Shown here one piece after another: positions 1-8,065 of a DNA stretch of 15,884 nt. The stretch is from Bacteroidia bacterium. GTDB taxonomy: Bacteria; Bacteroidota; Bacteroidia; Bacteroidales; Azobacteroidaceae. The notes beneath the pieces were generated by a model. It did not search any database. It had not been told where the DNA came from and saw only the letters and a list, made by a program, of their open reading frames with translations. The stretch is taken from the NCBI GenBank assembly GCA_025996815.1, contig BNTT01000062.1, forward strand, positions 1-15,884, read 5' to 3'. Position numbers and translations under genes: made by a program. How positions within the stretch are numbered: the first letter of the stretch is position 1; each line of letters begins with the position of its first letter.

Positions 1-65
1 CTTTTCTCTCTGTTTTTTACTTTTGTCGCTTTTTGAAGTTTTATCCTTCGGTCGTTGCTTTCTAT

Positions 66-93
66 TTACGAGCAAAATTTAGGTTGCTCGTAA
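66..93. terminator. Perfect 10-bp inverted repeat, possible terminator of an upstream gene
   Basis: TTACGAGCAA (66-75) and TTGCTCGTAA (84-93) are perfect inverted repeats around an 8-nt loop. A short T run (TGATTTTTC) follows a few bases downstream on the + strand, so this could end transcription of a gene lying left of the window. The stem is only moderately G+C rich and the T run is not directly adjacent, so an operator role is also possible. The rest of 1-274 is T-rich, has no credible ORF, and holds the promoter of the next gene. Confidence 0.4.
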
Positions 94-207
94 TAGTGAT
101 TTTTCGCAGTTACTAATTGAACTTACCAACATTATGTTATTTTTTCTGTTGATAATGTCCTTTTTATGTTTTTTTTAATGCGTTGACCCTGGTTATTACA
201 TAATAAA

Positions 208-240
208 TTGTGAAGTGTAGAAAATAAATTGCTAACTTTG
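208..240 (+). promoter_or_regulatory. Bacteroides-type promoter of the HTCS gene
   Basis: TAACTTTG at 233-240 matches the Bacteroidota -7 element TAnnTTTG exactly. A TTG at 208-210 stands 22 nt upstream as a weak -33 element (usual spacing is 19-21). Transcription would start near 247, leaving a leader of about 28 nt before the ATG at 275. Confidence 0.6.
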
Positions 241-274
241 CACCATAATTTATATTGTCGTAATCGAATATGTC

Positions 275-3200
275 ATGAAACGCATCCTTTTAGTGCTGCT
301 TATTTGCCTGCCGCTTTGTGGAAATGCGGCGACTACGCTTTCTGCCGACTACTATTTTTCGCGCATTGATGGTGAGGCGGGGTTGTCGCAGAACAATGTG
401 AAATCTATCATTCAGGATAGTTATGGTTTTGTGTGGTTGGGCACACGCAACCGCTTGAACCGCTACGATGGCACCTCGATGAAGGTGTTTGATTGCTACG
501 ACCCCGTGCAGGGCAGGCGCAACAACAATATATCGGCTCTGTTTGAGGACAAAGAACGCCAACTGTGGGTGGGCACCGACAAAGGTATTTTTCGCTTTAA
601 CCCTGTGGATGAGACGTTTACATTCTTCAACGCTCACACCGCCGGTCATATTCAGATAACGGATTGGGTTGCCGATATTACAGAAGACTTGGACGGTAAT
701 ATTTGGATTGTGATTCCCAATCAGGGGCTATTTCGCTATCACACAGCCTCTAAACAACTTTTTCATTACTCTATCGGCACTACCGAAATGCCCGACAGGG
801 GCAATCCGCAATGTATTTGCGTTGAACAGAAAGGGCGCGTGTGGGTGGGCACCAATGGCGGCGGCGTGTGCCTCTACGACAGGGCTACGGATAGTTTCAC
901 CACCTGTTTGGGGGATAGCAACGGGAGTTCGCTGAAGAATGAGAATATCTACACGATGTGCGATTTTGGCGAGGAGCTGGTCTTGGGCATCCATGAGGGC
1001 AAATTGCGGAAGTTCAACAAGCGGAAAAACCGGCTGACCGATGTGAACGCGCCGGATGTGCACTACAAAATCATCCGCCATGTGGTGAATATCGATGGCG
1101 AGTTGTGGGTGGGCACGCAGGATGGGCTGTTTGTTATCAACGAGTTGGCTGATAAAGTGTTACATATCAAAGCCACCCCGATGTTTGCGCTCTCGCTGTC
1201 CGACAATGTGGTGGAGAAGATTTATCGCGACAAAGAGGGCGGGGTGTGGCTTGGCACCCTTTTTGGCGGGGCGAGTTATCTGGCGAAGAAGAGCATCGCG
1301 TTCGATTTTTATGCCCCGATGCGGGCAAATCACACCCTCAACAGTCGCCATTTGCGTGAGATGCAGGAAGATACGCAAGGCAATATCTGGATTGCAACCG
1401 AAGATGCGGAATTGAATATCTTTAATCCGCGAACAAAAAAATTCACCCGGATAGGCTCCGCCGAGGGCTTGTCGATAGAGAACAGCAAGATTGTTTTAGG
1501 GCTGCTGCTGGACGAAAATGAGGCGTGGGTGGGGCTGTTTAAGAACGGTTTGGACGTTATTCAGTTGTCGAATCACCGAGTCAGGCACTATTCCGGCACC
1601 GATTTGAAGATTGATGAAGCGAGCGTCTATGCCATTTGTGAAGACCATTACGGCAACATCTGGCTCGGCAACGGCTGGAATGTGTATAAAGGCAACAAGC
1701 AGACGAAGGCGTTTGTGCGGATGGATGTTTTTGGCTTAAACTACATTTATGACATCATCGAAGATGCGACCGGCACCCTCTGGGTGGCAACTTTGGGCAA
1801 TGGTGTGTATCAATACAACCCGCTCAACGGGCAACTGCGGCATTACAGCCACGATATGAACGACCCCTCGTCGCTCGGTTCCAATTCGGTGAGCAGCATC
1901 ACGGAGACTTCGCTGGGCGAAATATGGCTCTCGACCGACCGGGGCGGCATCTGCCATTACAACAAGGCGACCGACAACTTCACCTCTTACTCCCTCTCGG
2001 AGGGGCTTCCCGACGATGTGGCGTACAAAATTGTGGAGGACAAAAATCATCAACTGTGGTTTGGCACCAATAAGGGTTTGGTGCGCTTCAATCCGCAGAC
2101 GAAGGATGTGAAGGTGTTTTCCAACAGCAACGGCTTGCCGTTCAATGAGTTTAACTACAAATCGGCGGTGGCTGCCGGCGACGGGATGTTTTATTTCGGC
2201 GGACTGAATGGGCTAATTGCTTTTGACCCAAATAGTTATGAGGCAAACACCTTTGTTCCGCCCGTCTATATCACCCAATTGAGCATCAACAATACGAAAC
2301 AGTCTATCAATCACACCGATAAGGTGGCGTTGAAATACAATCAGTCTAACATCGGCTTCGACTTTGTGGCATTGAGCTACACCGCCCCCCAAGCCAATAA
2401 ATACGCCTACAAAATGGAGGGACTCGACGACGATTGGACTTATACGAGCAACAGCCACAGTGCCTTCTACGCCAAATTGCCTTCGGGCAAATACGTGTTT
2501 CGGGTGAAGGGCAGCAACAACGACGACTTGTGGAATCAGGCGGGCACCAGCCTCGAAATAGAGATACTGCCGCCCTGGTGGTTTTCAAGTTGGGCGATTT
2601 TGGGCTATTTCATTTTGCTGATTTTGCTGTTATACGCCATCATAGAGCAGACAAAACGGCGATATGCCGAAAAGCGGCAACTCTATGAAGCGGCGAAAGA
2701 GAAAGAGTTGTATGATTCTAAAATGGAGTTTTTTACGAATATCGCGCACGAAATTCGCACGCCTGTCACACTCATCAACGGACCTTTGGAGGCGATGCTC
2801 GAAATGGATATTCAAGAGCCGGAACTCAAAAAAAGTTTGGGCATTATGGGCAAAAACACCGCCGTGCTCCTCAACCTTATCAATCAGTTGCTGGATTTTC
2901 GAAAAGTGGACAGCAACAAGTTTACGCTGAACTTTGCCACACACAACCTATCCGAGATTGTGAAAAGCATCTACGCCCGCTTTGAGCCTGCTGCACAGCG
3001 CGAAATGAAGACCATGCGGCTGCTGTTGCCGCCGGAAGAGGTGCAGATAGAAGCCGACCGGAGTGCGATGGACAAGATACTTAACAATCTGTTTTCCAAT
3101 GCCTTGCACTATTCCGATGCGATGATTGAGGTGGAGTTGTTTCTGGCGGGCGATGATGTTTGCATCCGGGTGAGGAACGACGGCAACTTAATCCCTGCGC

Positions 3201-4216
3201 ATGAGCGGGCAAAGATATTCGACCCTTTTTATCGGGGCAATCAGCATTCGGATGCGGTGCCCGGTTCGGGTATAGGCTTGTCTTTGGCACATTCGCTCGC
3301 CGAATTGCACGAAGGGGCGCTGTATTATCAGGAGGCGGAGGAGATGAACGAGTTTGTGCTCCGGCTGCCGCTGAAACAGCCAACACAGGCTGCGCAACCG
3401 CTTTCGGCACCGGACGACATCGTAGCCGAGCCGGGCTATAACACCGAAAAGAGCAATGTAGAACTCATTCTAATTGTGGAAGATAACGAAGAAATGCTGG
3501 CTTTCATCGCCGATAAATTGCAGAAGCACTTCGCCGTGGCGAAAGCCCGCAACGGCGCGGAAGCCCTGAAATTCATTGAGGAGAAAAACGTGGATTTGCT
3601 CCTTTCCGACGTGATGATGCCGGAAATGGACGGCTTTGAACTCTGCCAAAGCATCAAAGGCAACCTCGACTACAGCCACATCCCCGTGGTGCTGCTGACC
3701 GCAAAGAACGATTTGGACAGCAAAATTCACGGCTTGGAAATGGGCGCAGACGCCTACGTGGAAAAACCGTTTTCGATGAGCCACCTGCTCACGCAACTCA
3801 CCACGCTACTGAGCAACCGCCGCCGAGAAAAAGAAGCCTTTATGCGCAAACCGTTCCTCCCCATTCAAAACATCGGAATGAACAAAGCCGACGAAGAATT
3901 TATGGAAAAACTCATTGCAATCATCCAAGAGCACATCACCAACCCCAATTTCAGCGTAGAAACGCTCTCCGAAAAACTCTCCATGAGCCGCTCCAACCTG
4001 CACCGAAAAATCAAAGCCCTCACCGAACTCGCCCCCATAGACTTCATCCGCCTAATCCGCCTGAAAAAAGCCGCCGAACTAATCCAAAGCGGCAAATACC
4101 GCGTAGGCGAAATCTGCTACTTAGTAGGAATCAACTCCTCATCCTATTTCATCCGGCTGTTTCAAAAGCAGTTTGGGGTGACGCCGAAGGAGTTTGTGAA
4201 GCAAATAACTGCATAA
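275..4216 (+). CDS. Hybrid two-component system sensor/regulator (HTCS)
   Basis: One-chain sensor, kinase and transcription factor of the kind that controls polysaccharide utilisation loci in Bacteroidota. In order: a signal peptide/first membrane segment (residues 1-18); a periplasmic two-bladed propeller of Reg_prop repeats (about 40-655; recurring xxWlGTxxGLxxYn, e.g. residues 53-64, 98-108, 594-605); a Y_Y_Y domain (about 690-765); one membrane helix (about 770-791); a HisKA H-box NIAHEIRTP with His825; an HATPase N-box at 933-946 and G-box GSGIGLSLA at 997-1005; a receiver with E1069/D1070, phospho-acceptor Asp1112 in SDVMMPEMDG and Lys1164; and an AraC HTH (about 1208-1310). All key phosphotransfer residues are present and 1313 residues is a normal length. 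The start at 275 gives the signal peptide and lies just after the promoter. No susC/susD is next to it on the right. Its ligand cannot be read from the sequence. Confidence 0.96.
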   Translation: MKRILLVLLICLPLCGNAATTLSADYYFSRIDGEAGLSQNNVKSIIQDSYGFVWLGTRNRLNRYDGTSMKVFDCYDPVQGRRNNNISALFEDKERQLWVGTDKGIFRFNPVDETFTFFNAHTAGHIQITDWVADITEDLDGNIWIVIPNQGLFRYHTASKQLFHYSIGTTEMPDRGNPQCICVEQKGRVWVGTNGGGVCLYDRATDSFTTCLGDSNGSSLKNENIYTMCDFGEELVLGIHEGKLRKFNKRKNRLTDVNAPDVHYKIIRHVVNIDGELWVGTQDGLFVINELADKVLHIKATPMFALSLSDNVVEKIYRDKEGGVWLGTLFGGASYLAKKSIAFDFYAPMRANHTLNSRHLREMQEDTQGNIWIATEDAELNIFNPRTKKFTRIGSAEGLSIENSKIVLGLLLDENEAWVGLFKNGLDVIQLSNHRVRHYSGTDLKIDEASVYAICEDHYGNIWLGNGWNVYKGNKQTKAFVRMDVFGLNYIYDIIEDATGTLWVATLGNGVYQYNPLNGQLRHYSHDMNDPSSLGSNSVSSITETSLGEIWLSTDRGGICHYNKATDNFTSYSLSEGLPDDVAYKIVEDKNHQLWFGTNKGLVRFNPQTKDVKVFSNSNGLPFNEFNYKSAVAAGDGMFYFGGLNGLIAFDPNSYEANTFVPPVYITQLSINNTKQSINHTDKVALKYNQSNIGFDFVALSYTAPQANKYAYKMEGLDDDWTYTSNSHSAFYAKLPSGKYVFRVKGSNNDDLWNQAGTSLEIEILPPWWFSSWAILGYFILLILLLYAIIEQTKRRYAEKRQLYEAAKEKELYDSKMEFFTNIAHEIRTPVTLINGPLEAMLEMDIQEPELKKSLGIMGKNTAVLLNLINQLLDFRKVDSNKFTLNFATHNLSEIVKSIYARFEPAAQREMKTMRLLLPPEEVQIEADRSAMDKILNNLFSNALHYSDAMIEVELFLAGDDVCIRVRNDGNLIPAHERAKIFDPFYRGNQHSDAVPGSGIGLSLAHSLAELHEGALYYQEAEEMNEFVLRLPLKQPTQAAQPLSAPDDIVAEPGYNTEKSNVELILIVEDNEEMLAFIADKLQKHFAVAKARNGAEALKFIEEKNVDLLLSDVMMPEMDGFELCQSIKGNLDYSHIPVVLLTAKNDLDSKIHGLEMGADAYVEKPFSMSHLLTQLTTLLSNRRREKEAFMRKPFLPIQNIGMNKADEEFMEKLIAIIQEHITNPNFSVETLSEKLSMSRSNLHRKIKALTELAPIDFIRLIRLKKAAELIQSGKYRVGEICYLVGINSSSYFIRLFQKQFGVTPKEFVKQITA

Positions 4217-4224
4217 ATAATAAA

Positions 4225-4271
4225 TTGTATATATACAAATTTGCATATATGCAAAACTTTATATATCTTTG
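4225..4271. promoter_or_regulatory. Array of palindromes at 16-bp spacing over the ATPase promoter (putative operators)
   Basis: TTGTATATATACAA (4225-4238) is a perfect 14-bp palindrome and TTTGCATATATGCAAA (4240-4255) a perfect 16-bp one. Their centres are 16 bp apart. A third ATATAT core (4261-4266) sits exactly another 16 bp on, with degenerate flanks. The second palindrome contains the -33 element and the third core overlaps the -7 element, so a protein bound here would block transcription. There is no loop and no following T run, which argues against a terminator. The cognate protein is unknown; both downstream ATPases have C-terminal winged-helix-like segments, so autoregulation is possible but inferred. 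Confidence 0.7.
4240..4271 (+). promoter_or_regulatory. Consensus Bacteroides promoter of the ATPase pair
   Basis: TTTG (4240-4243), a 20-nt spacer and TATCTTTG (4264-4271) match the TTTG-N19-21-TAnnTTTG consensus exactly. The ATG at 4297 lies 25 nt after the -7 box. The promoter is separate from the HTCS gene, which stops at 4216, and is embedded in the palindrome array. Confidence 0.8.
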
Positions 4272-4296
4272 CAGCCGAATTTAAATATAAAATAAT

Positions 4297-5439
4297 ATGG
4301 CATTAAAAAACATTACAGGTCAAGTTGCTGAAGGCAGTAACTTCTTTGGTCGGACAAAAGAGTTAAAACGTGCATTAGAATTGCTTGATGACGGCAATTC
4401 CCTGATTCTTGCTGCACCTCGTAGAGTAGGGAAAACATCTTTTGCACGAAAGATAAAAGACACAGTAATTGAAAAAGGCTGGAATGGTTTTTATATAGAT
4501 TTACAAAAACCAACAACCGAATTTGATTTTATGAAGCAATTTTTGAAAGAAATAAAGGGCGAAAATTGGTTTGAAAAACATGTTCTTGGTGCTGTTGATG
4601 AGGTGACGGTTAAAGATGTTGCGTTAAAATTTAACGCACAAAAACAGGATTTTTATAGAAAAATTGAAGAAGCTCTGCCTTACGACGAGGATACTTTAAT
4701 TATTTTTGACGAATTAACCGTTTTTCTTGACGATGTATTGCGAAAAAAAGATGATAGCCAAAATGAATTTAAAGATGTGTTACATTTTTTGAATTGGCTA
4801 CGCGGTTTGCGTATCGCATCGGGCAGTAAAATAAGGTGGATTTTTTGCAGTTCAATAAGTATTGAAAGTTTTGCTCACAAGCATAGTCTGAGCAAAACAA
4901 TCAATGATATAACGCCTTTCAAAATAGGCGAATTGAAGGATGATGAGCCATTATTGCTGGTAAAAGCATTAGCAGATTCTAAAAAAATGTCTTTTTCTGA
5001 CGAACTCATTCACTATATGTTGGAAAAATTGAATTGGAATTTGCCCTATTTTATCCAAATTTTATTCAGAGAAATTGTTAATTTGCTTGAGGATGAACAG
5101 CCTTTGCTTCCAAAAACTATTGATGAAGCGTATCAAAATTTACTTGCGATTGATATTAATTTCAATACTTGGACGGAACGTCTGTCTTATTATGATGACG
5201 AAAAGCGATTTGCACGAATAATATTAAATAAATTGTCGAAATCGAAAAAAGCGGTAAAAAAGGATAACCTGTTCGATTTAGTATATATTGAACTGAATGA
5301 CCATGAAAAGGCAGATGAAATTTTTCTCCCTTTATTAAAACAATTGGAAACAGACGGCTATATTGTGAGCGACAAAGACAAATATACATTTCGGTCTTCA
5401 CTTTTAAAAGATTATTGGTATAACAATTTTGGAAAATAA
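4297..5439 (+). CDS. P-loop ATPase with C-terminal winged-helix-like region (first of a pair)
   Basis: A 380-residue cytoplasmic ATPase with no signal peptide. It carries the FFGRTKEL segment (16-23) that precedes the P-loop in the archaeal-type/STAND-like ATPases, a Walker A APRRVGKTS (40-48), and a Walker B TLIIFDEL (133-140) ending in a catalytic-type Asp-Glu. The C-terminus (about 300-375) looks like a winged helix, with LLKQLETDGYIVSDKDKYTF as the probable recognition helix and wing. The family binds and hydrolyses ATP, but its biological roles are mostly unknown. It has its own promoter and is followed after 6 nt by a second ATPase gene, so the two are probably co-transcribed and may act as a complex. 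It is AT-rich (27% and 28% G+C in two sampled 60-base lines) beside a regulator with lines near 60%, suggesting acquisition. Family assignment is fairly secure; function is not. Confidence 0.85.
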   Translation: MALKNITGQVAEGSNFFGRTKELKRALELLDDGNSLILAAPRRVGKTSFARKIKDTVIEKGWNGFYIDLQKPTTEFDFMKQFLKEIKGENWFEKHVLGAVDEVTVKDVALKFNAQKQDFYRKIEEALPYDEDTLIIFDELTVFLDDVLRKKDDSQNEFKDVLHFLNWLRGLRIASGSKIRWIFCSSISIESFAHKHSLSKTINDITPFKIGELKDDEPLLLVKALADSKKMSFSDELIHYMLEKLNWNLPYFIQILFREIVNLLEDEQPLLPKTIDEAYQNLLAIDINFNTWTERLSYYDDEKRFARIILNKLSKSKKAVKKDNLFDLVYIELNDHEKADEIFLPLLKQLETDGYIVSDKDKYTFRSSLLKDYWYNNFGK

Positions 5440-5445
5440 ACGATT

Positions 5446-7140
5446 ATGAAAAAAGCAGTGAATTTGAGCCAAATAGGGCTATACAACCCGCGCCGTCAGA
5501 GCAGCGAATTGAGCGAACGATTGTTTGTGATACGGCAAAAGCAATTTGAAATGCTGATGGCGGCTATAAGCGATGAAGATAAAAACAGTATCCCCCAGCA
5601 CCATATCATTATTGCTCAACGCGGTATGGGCAAAACCACCATGCTGCACCGGATAGCCATAGAGTTGCATAAATCGGCATATAAAGACAGGTTTATTCCG
5701 TTAGCATTTCCCGAAGAACAATACACCGTGACCAATCTTGGCAATTTTTGGCTCAATTGTTTGGATGCCTTAGCCGACTCATTGGAATTAGAACACTATG
5801 ATGCAAATGAAGTGAAAAATATTGACAATCGCGTGAAAGAATTATCACTTTACAAAAATTCGGACGAAACAGCCTCGCAAGCCTATCGTTTTCTTATGGA
5901 ATTTTGCAAAAAAATTAAACGGCGACCTGTTTTATTGGTTGATAATATCGGTCTAATATTTAACCGGTTAAGCAAAAATAGCCAACACAGTTTGCGAGCA
6001 GTGTTGAGTGAAAACGGTGCCCCTATTGTACTGGGTGCGGGTGTTGTTATTTTGCCTTCGCAAACCAACAATAAAGCGGATGTTGTAAAATCTATCACAA
6101 CTTACGAAATGCCATTTTACGATTATTTCCAAATTCATTACCTTAAAAAACTGACTTTTGATGAGTTTTTAGATTTAATCAAAAATCTGGCTTCCGTTAC
6201 AAATTCTGATATTTCAACCATAAATAAAGAATTGCCGCGCTTACAAACTTTACACCAACTCACAGGTGGAAATCCACGCACCGCCGTTATGCTATTCAAA
6301 TTGATAGTGAACGGTTTTTCGACAGAAATTAACGACGATTTGGAAGCATTACTCGACGAAATAACACCTTTGTATAAAGCCCGATACGAAGAAATTTCGG
6401 AGCAATCGCAAAAAATCATTGCAACCATAGCATTGAATTGGGATGCCATAAGTTTGAAAAATTTATCCCAACAATCGGGTTATGCCAACAACCAACTCTC
6501 GCCACAACTGAAACGACTGATAGAAGAAGGCTGGGTAGAAACTACGCCTGCTTACAAAGCGAAAGGGAATGCGTATTTCATAAGCGAACGATTTTTCAAT
6601 ATATGGTTTATCATGCGAATGAGCACCCGAAGACAAAAACAGGAAATCTATTGTTTGTCGCAGTTTTTGGAATGTTTTTATGGAAAAGAACTTAAAAGAA
6701 AAAAAACAAACTACCTTAACAAAGCTATTTTGGAACTTTACAAACGGAATGAAGGAAATGCAAAAAAACAGTTAATAAAATTATTAACACCCAATTCCGA
6801 AATAACGAAAAACAATCAAGCTGAATGGTATCACTTTGCCTCAATATGTCTGAATTTGAATTATGGCGAATGGTTATTAAAAATTTTAGAAGAAAAGGGC
6901 TACGATAGTGCTTGGTCGCCATACAACACCGCCATAAAAGCCTTGGAAATCGAAAAGCAGGATAGCAAAAACGGTCAAAAAATTGCCGAAATCTATCTTA
7001 AAAATCGCGCCGTCGAAATCAGCGAACCGGCGAGAGTGATTATCGAAAAAATGAAGCAATATATGTTACATAATTCCAAAGACCCTAATCGGCATACCGC
7101 CTCCGATACTCCCGCGGCGTTATTTCCATCTCTTGCTTGA
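5446..7140 (+). CDS. Larger P-loop ATPase with wHTH segment; 3' end overlaps the facing AraC gene
   Basis: A 564-residue cytoplasmic ATPase. Walker A is AQRGMGKTTM (57-66) and the Walker B-like strand is RPVLLVDNIGLIF (160-172), with Asp166 followed by Asn instead of the usual Glu. LTGGNPRTA (272-280) matches the GGNPR sensor-like motif of these ATPases. A winged-helix-like segment (about 335-367) is followed by YFISERFFNIWFIMR (377-391), also typical of the family, then a helical C-terminal region (about 395-545) of unknown role. It starts 6 nt after the first ATPase. The two differ in length and motifs, so they are not a recent duplication. The last 18 residues (547-564, rich in Pro, Ala and Ser) are encoded by DNA that is also the 3' end of the opposite-strand AraC gene; this tail is probably not native. 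Function unknown; DNA handling, defence or chaperone-like remodelling are all possible. Confidence 0.82.
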   Translation: MKKAVNLSQIGLYNPRRQSSELSERLFVIRQKQFEMLMAAISDEDKNSIPQHHIIIAQRGMGKTTMLHRIAIELHKSAYKDRFIPLAFPEEQYTVTNLGNFWLNCLDALADSLELEHYDANEVKNIDNRVKELSLYKNSDETASQAYRFLMEFCKKIKRRPVLLVDNIGLIFNRLSKNSQHSLRAVLSENGAPIVLGAGVVILPSQTNNKADVVKSITTYEMPFYDYFQIHYLKKLTFDEFLDLIKNLASVTNSDISTINKELPRLQTLHQLTGGNPRTAVMLFKLIVNGFSTEINDDLEALLDEITPLYKARYEEISEQSQKIIATIALNWDAISLKNLSQQSGYANNQLSPQLKRLIEEGWVETTPAYKAKGNAYFISERFFNIWFIMRMSTRRQKQEIYCLSQFLECFYGKELKRKKTNYLNKAILELYKRNEGNAKKQLIKLLTPNSEITKNNQAEWYHFASICLNLNYGEWLLKILEEKGYDSAWSPYNTAIKALEIEKQDSKNGQKIAEIYLKNRAVEISEPARVIIEKMKQYMLHNSKDPNRHTASDTPAALFPSLA

Positions 7141-7972
7141 AACTTTTTGAGAAGTGGAACTGGTCGTAATAGCCCAGCCGGAATGCTATCTCCTTGATTT
7201 TCAGGTCGGAAAATTGCAATAGGGAGCAGGCGCGCTGTATTTTTAGCTGGTTGTAGTAGTCCATGGGGGAGTAGTGCGTGCGCTCGGTGAACAGGGCGGT
7301 GAAGCGGGAGGGGGAATAGCCTGCGTGGGCGGCTAAGTCTTTGAGGGTGATTTTGTCTTCGAGATGGGCTTTCATGTGGAGGATGCTTTTTTGGAGCAAA
7401 TCGGATTCTTTTACATTTGTGTTGTTCACTTCCCGGTATTGATGCAGGTATTTGATGGAGGCGAGGAAGTGCATCAGGCAAAAACTCACGTATTCCAAGT
7501 TTTCGGGACTGTAGCCCATGGCAAGGTTTTGATACATCTCTTCAAACAGCAGGAAGCGGTCGCCATAGCGGCTATTGTCCGCCTGGGGCAGGTAAATCAG
7601 GCAGCCGATGATGCTTGCAAACATCCGCACATTGTTGCCCCGGAAGTGAAACCAATAAATCGACCACGGGTCGCTGTGGCTCGAACCGTAGGCATGAGCC
7701 TCTCCTGCGGGGATGATGAAGGCGTGGTGTGTCTGTAAGATATGCCTCTCGCCGGCATAGTCCACCCAGCCCGCGCCCTCTTTGCAGTAGATGAAGACGT
7801 ATTCGTTGGTGCCCTTTGCCCGCTCCCGAAAGTGATATTTTGCCTTCGGATAGTAGCCTATGTGCGTGATATACAGCTGTTTAGTTATCTCGTTTTGCTG
7901 CTGCTCGGTGCGAATGTTGTACGGTGTAACTATCGCCTTTTCGCCCTTGAAGCCGTCTGCTAACTTTTCCAT
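7085..7972 (-). CDS. AraC-family transcriptional regulator, likely activator of the divergent sugar operon
   Basis: A 295-residue regulator from the start chosen here. The N-terminal half (about 35-115) looks like the AraC ligand-binding cupin, with FIIPAGEAHAYGS (85-97) in the usual place and YWFHF at 106-110. The C-terminal part holds two helix-turn-helix units: LKDLAAHAGYSPSRFTALF (210-228) and IKEIAFRLGYYDQFHFSKSF (259-278), followed by the signature TPREYRRRY (285-293). An upstream ATG at 8023 would add 17 residues, but it lies inside the -33 element of a consensus promoter (7994-8024) whose transcript should start near 7987. MEKLADGF at 7972 is therefore the better start. The gene diverges from the MFS porter gene across 118 bp, the usual layout of a local activator sensing the transported or released sugar. 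Its last 56 bp overlap the 3' end of the second ATPase gene on the other strand. Confidence 0.93.
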   Translation of the reverse strand: MEKLADGFKGEKAIVTPYNIRTEQQQNEITKQLYITHIGYYPKAKYHFRERAKGTNEYVFIYCKEGAGWVDYAGERHILQTHHAFIIPAGEAHAYGSSHSDPWSIYWFHFRGNNVRMFASIIGCLIYLPQADNSRYGDRFLLFEEMYQNLAMGYSPENLEYVSFCLMHFLASIKYLHQYREVNNTNVKESDLLQKSILHMKAHLEDKITLKDLAAHAGYSPSRFTALFTERTHYSPMDYYNQLKIQRACSLLQFSDLKIKEIAFRLGYYDQFHFSKSFKQEMEITPREYRRRYAD

Positions 7973-7993
7973 ATATTCTTTTGTTTTTGACTG

Positions 7994-8024
7994 CAAAAAT
8001 AGTAAGATTTTACATAACTTCAAA
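7994..8024 (-). promoter_or_regulatory. Consensus promoter of the AraC gene
   Basis: Read on the minus strand, TTTG (8024-8021), a 19-nt spacer and TATTTTTG (8001-7994) match the Bacteroides consensus. Transcription would begin near 7987, about 15 nt before the ATG at 7972. This places the alternative ATG at 8023 upstream of the transcript start. Confidence 0.7.
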
Positions 8025-8042
8025 ATAATTGTGCATAATTAC
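8011..8042. promoter_or_regulatory. Candidate AraC-protein half-sites (CATAA direct repeat, 21-bp period)
   Basis: TACATAACTTC (8011-8021 region) and TGCATAATTAC (8032-8042) repeat a TnCATAAnTnC pattern at exactly 21 bp, two helical turns. Direct repeats of this spacing are typical of AraC-family binding sites. They lie between the divergent promoters, just upstream of the MFS -7 box. The repeat is short and the DNA AT-rich, so chance is a real alternative. Confidence 0.35.
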
Positions 8043-8057
8043 CTTGATTTTTACCCG

Positions 8058-8065
8058 TAATTTTG
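8058..8065 (+). promoter_or_regulatory. -7 element of the sugar operon promoter
   Basis: TAATTTTG matches TAnnTTTG and lies 25 nt before the ATG at 8091. No good -33 TTTG stands at 19-21 nt, as expected for a promoter that needs an activator such as the divergent AraC protein. Confidence 0.55.

Noticed and set aside
4225..4255. Palindromes as a terminator of the HTCS gene
   Set aside because: They are AT-rich with no loop and no T run, occur twice at fixed spacing and overlap a promoter, so operators fit better.
4297..7140. The ATPase pair as a toxin-antitoxin or insertion-sequence transposition unit
   Set aside because: No nuclease, toxin, transposase or terminal inverted repeats are seen; both products are full P-loop ATPases of ordinary size.
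7973..8023. Longer AraC start at 8023
   Set aside because: The ATG lies in the -33 element of a consensus promoter, upstream of the predicted transcript start.
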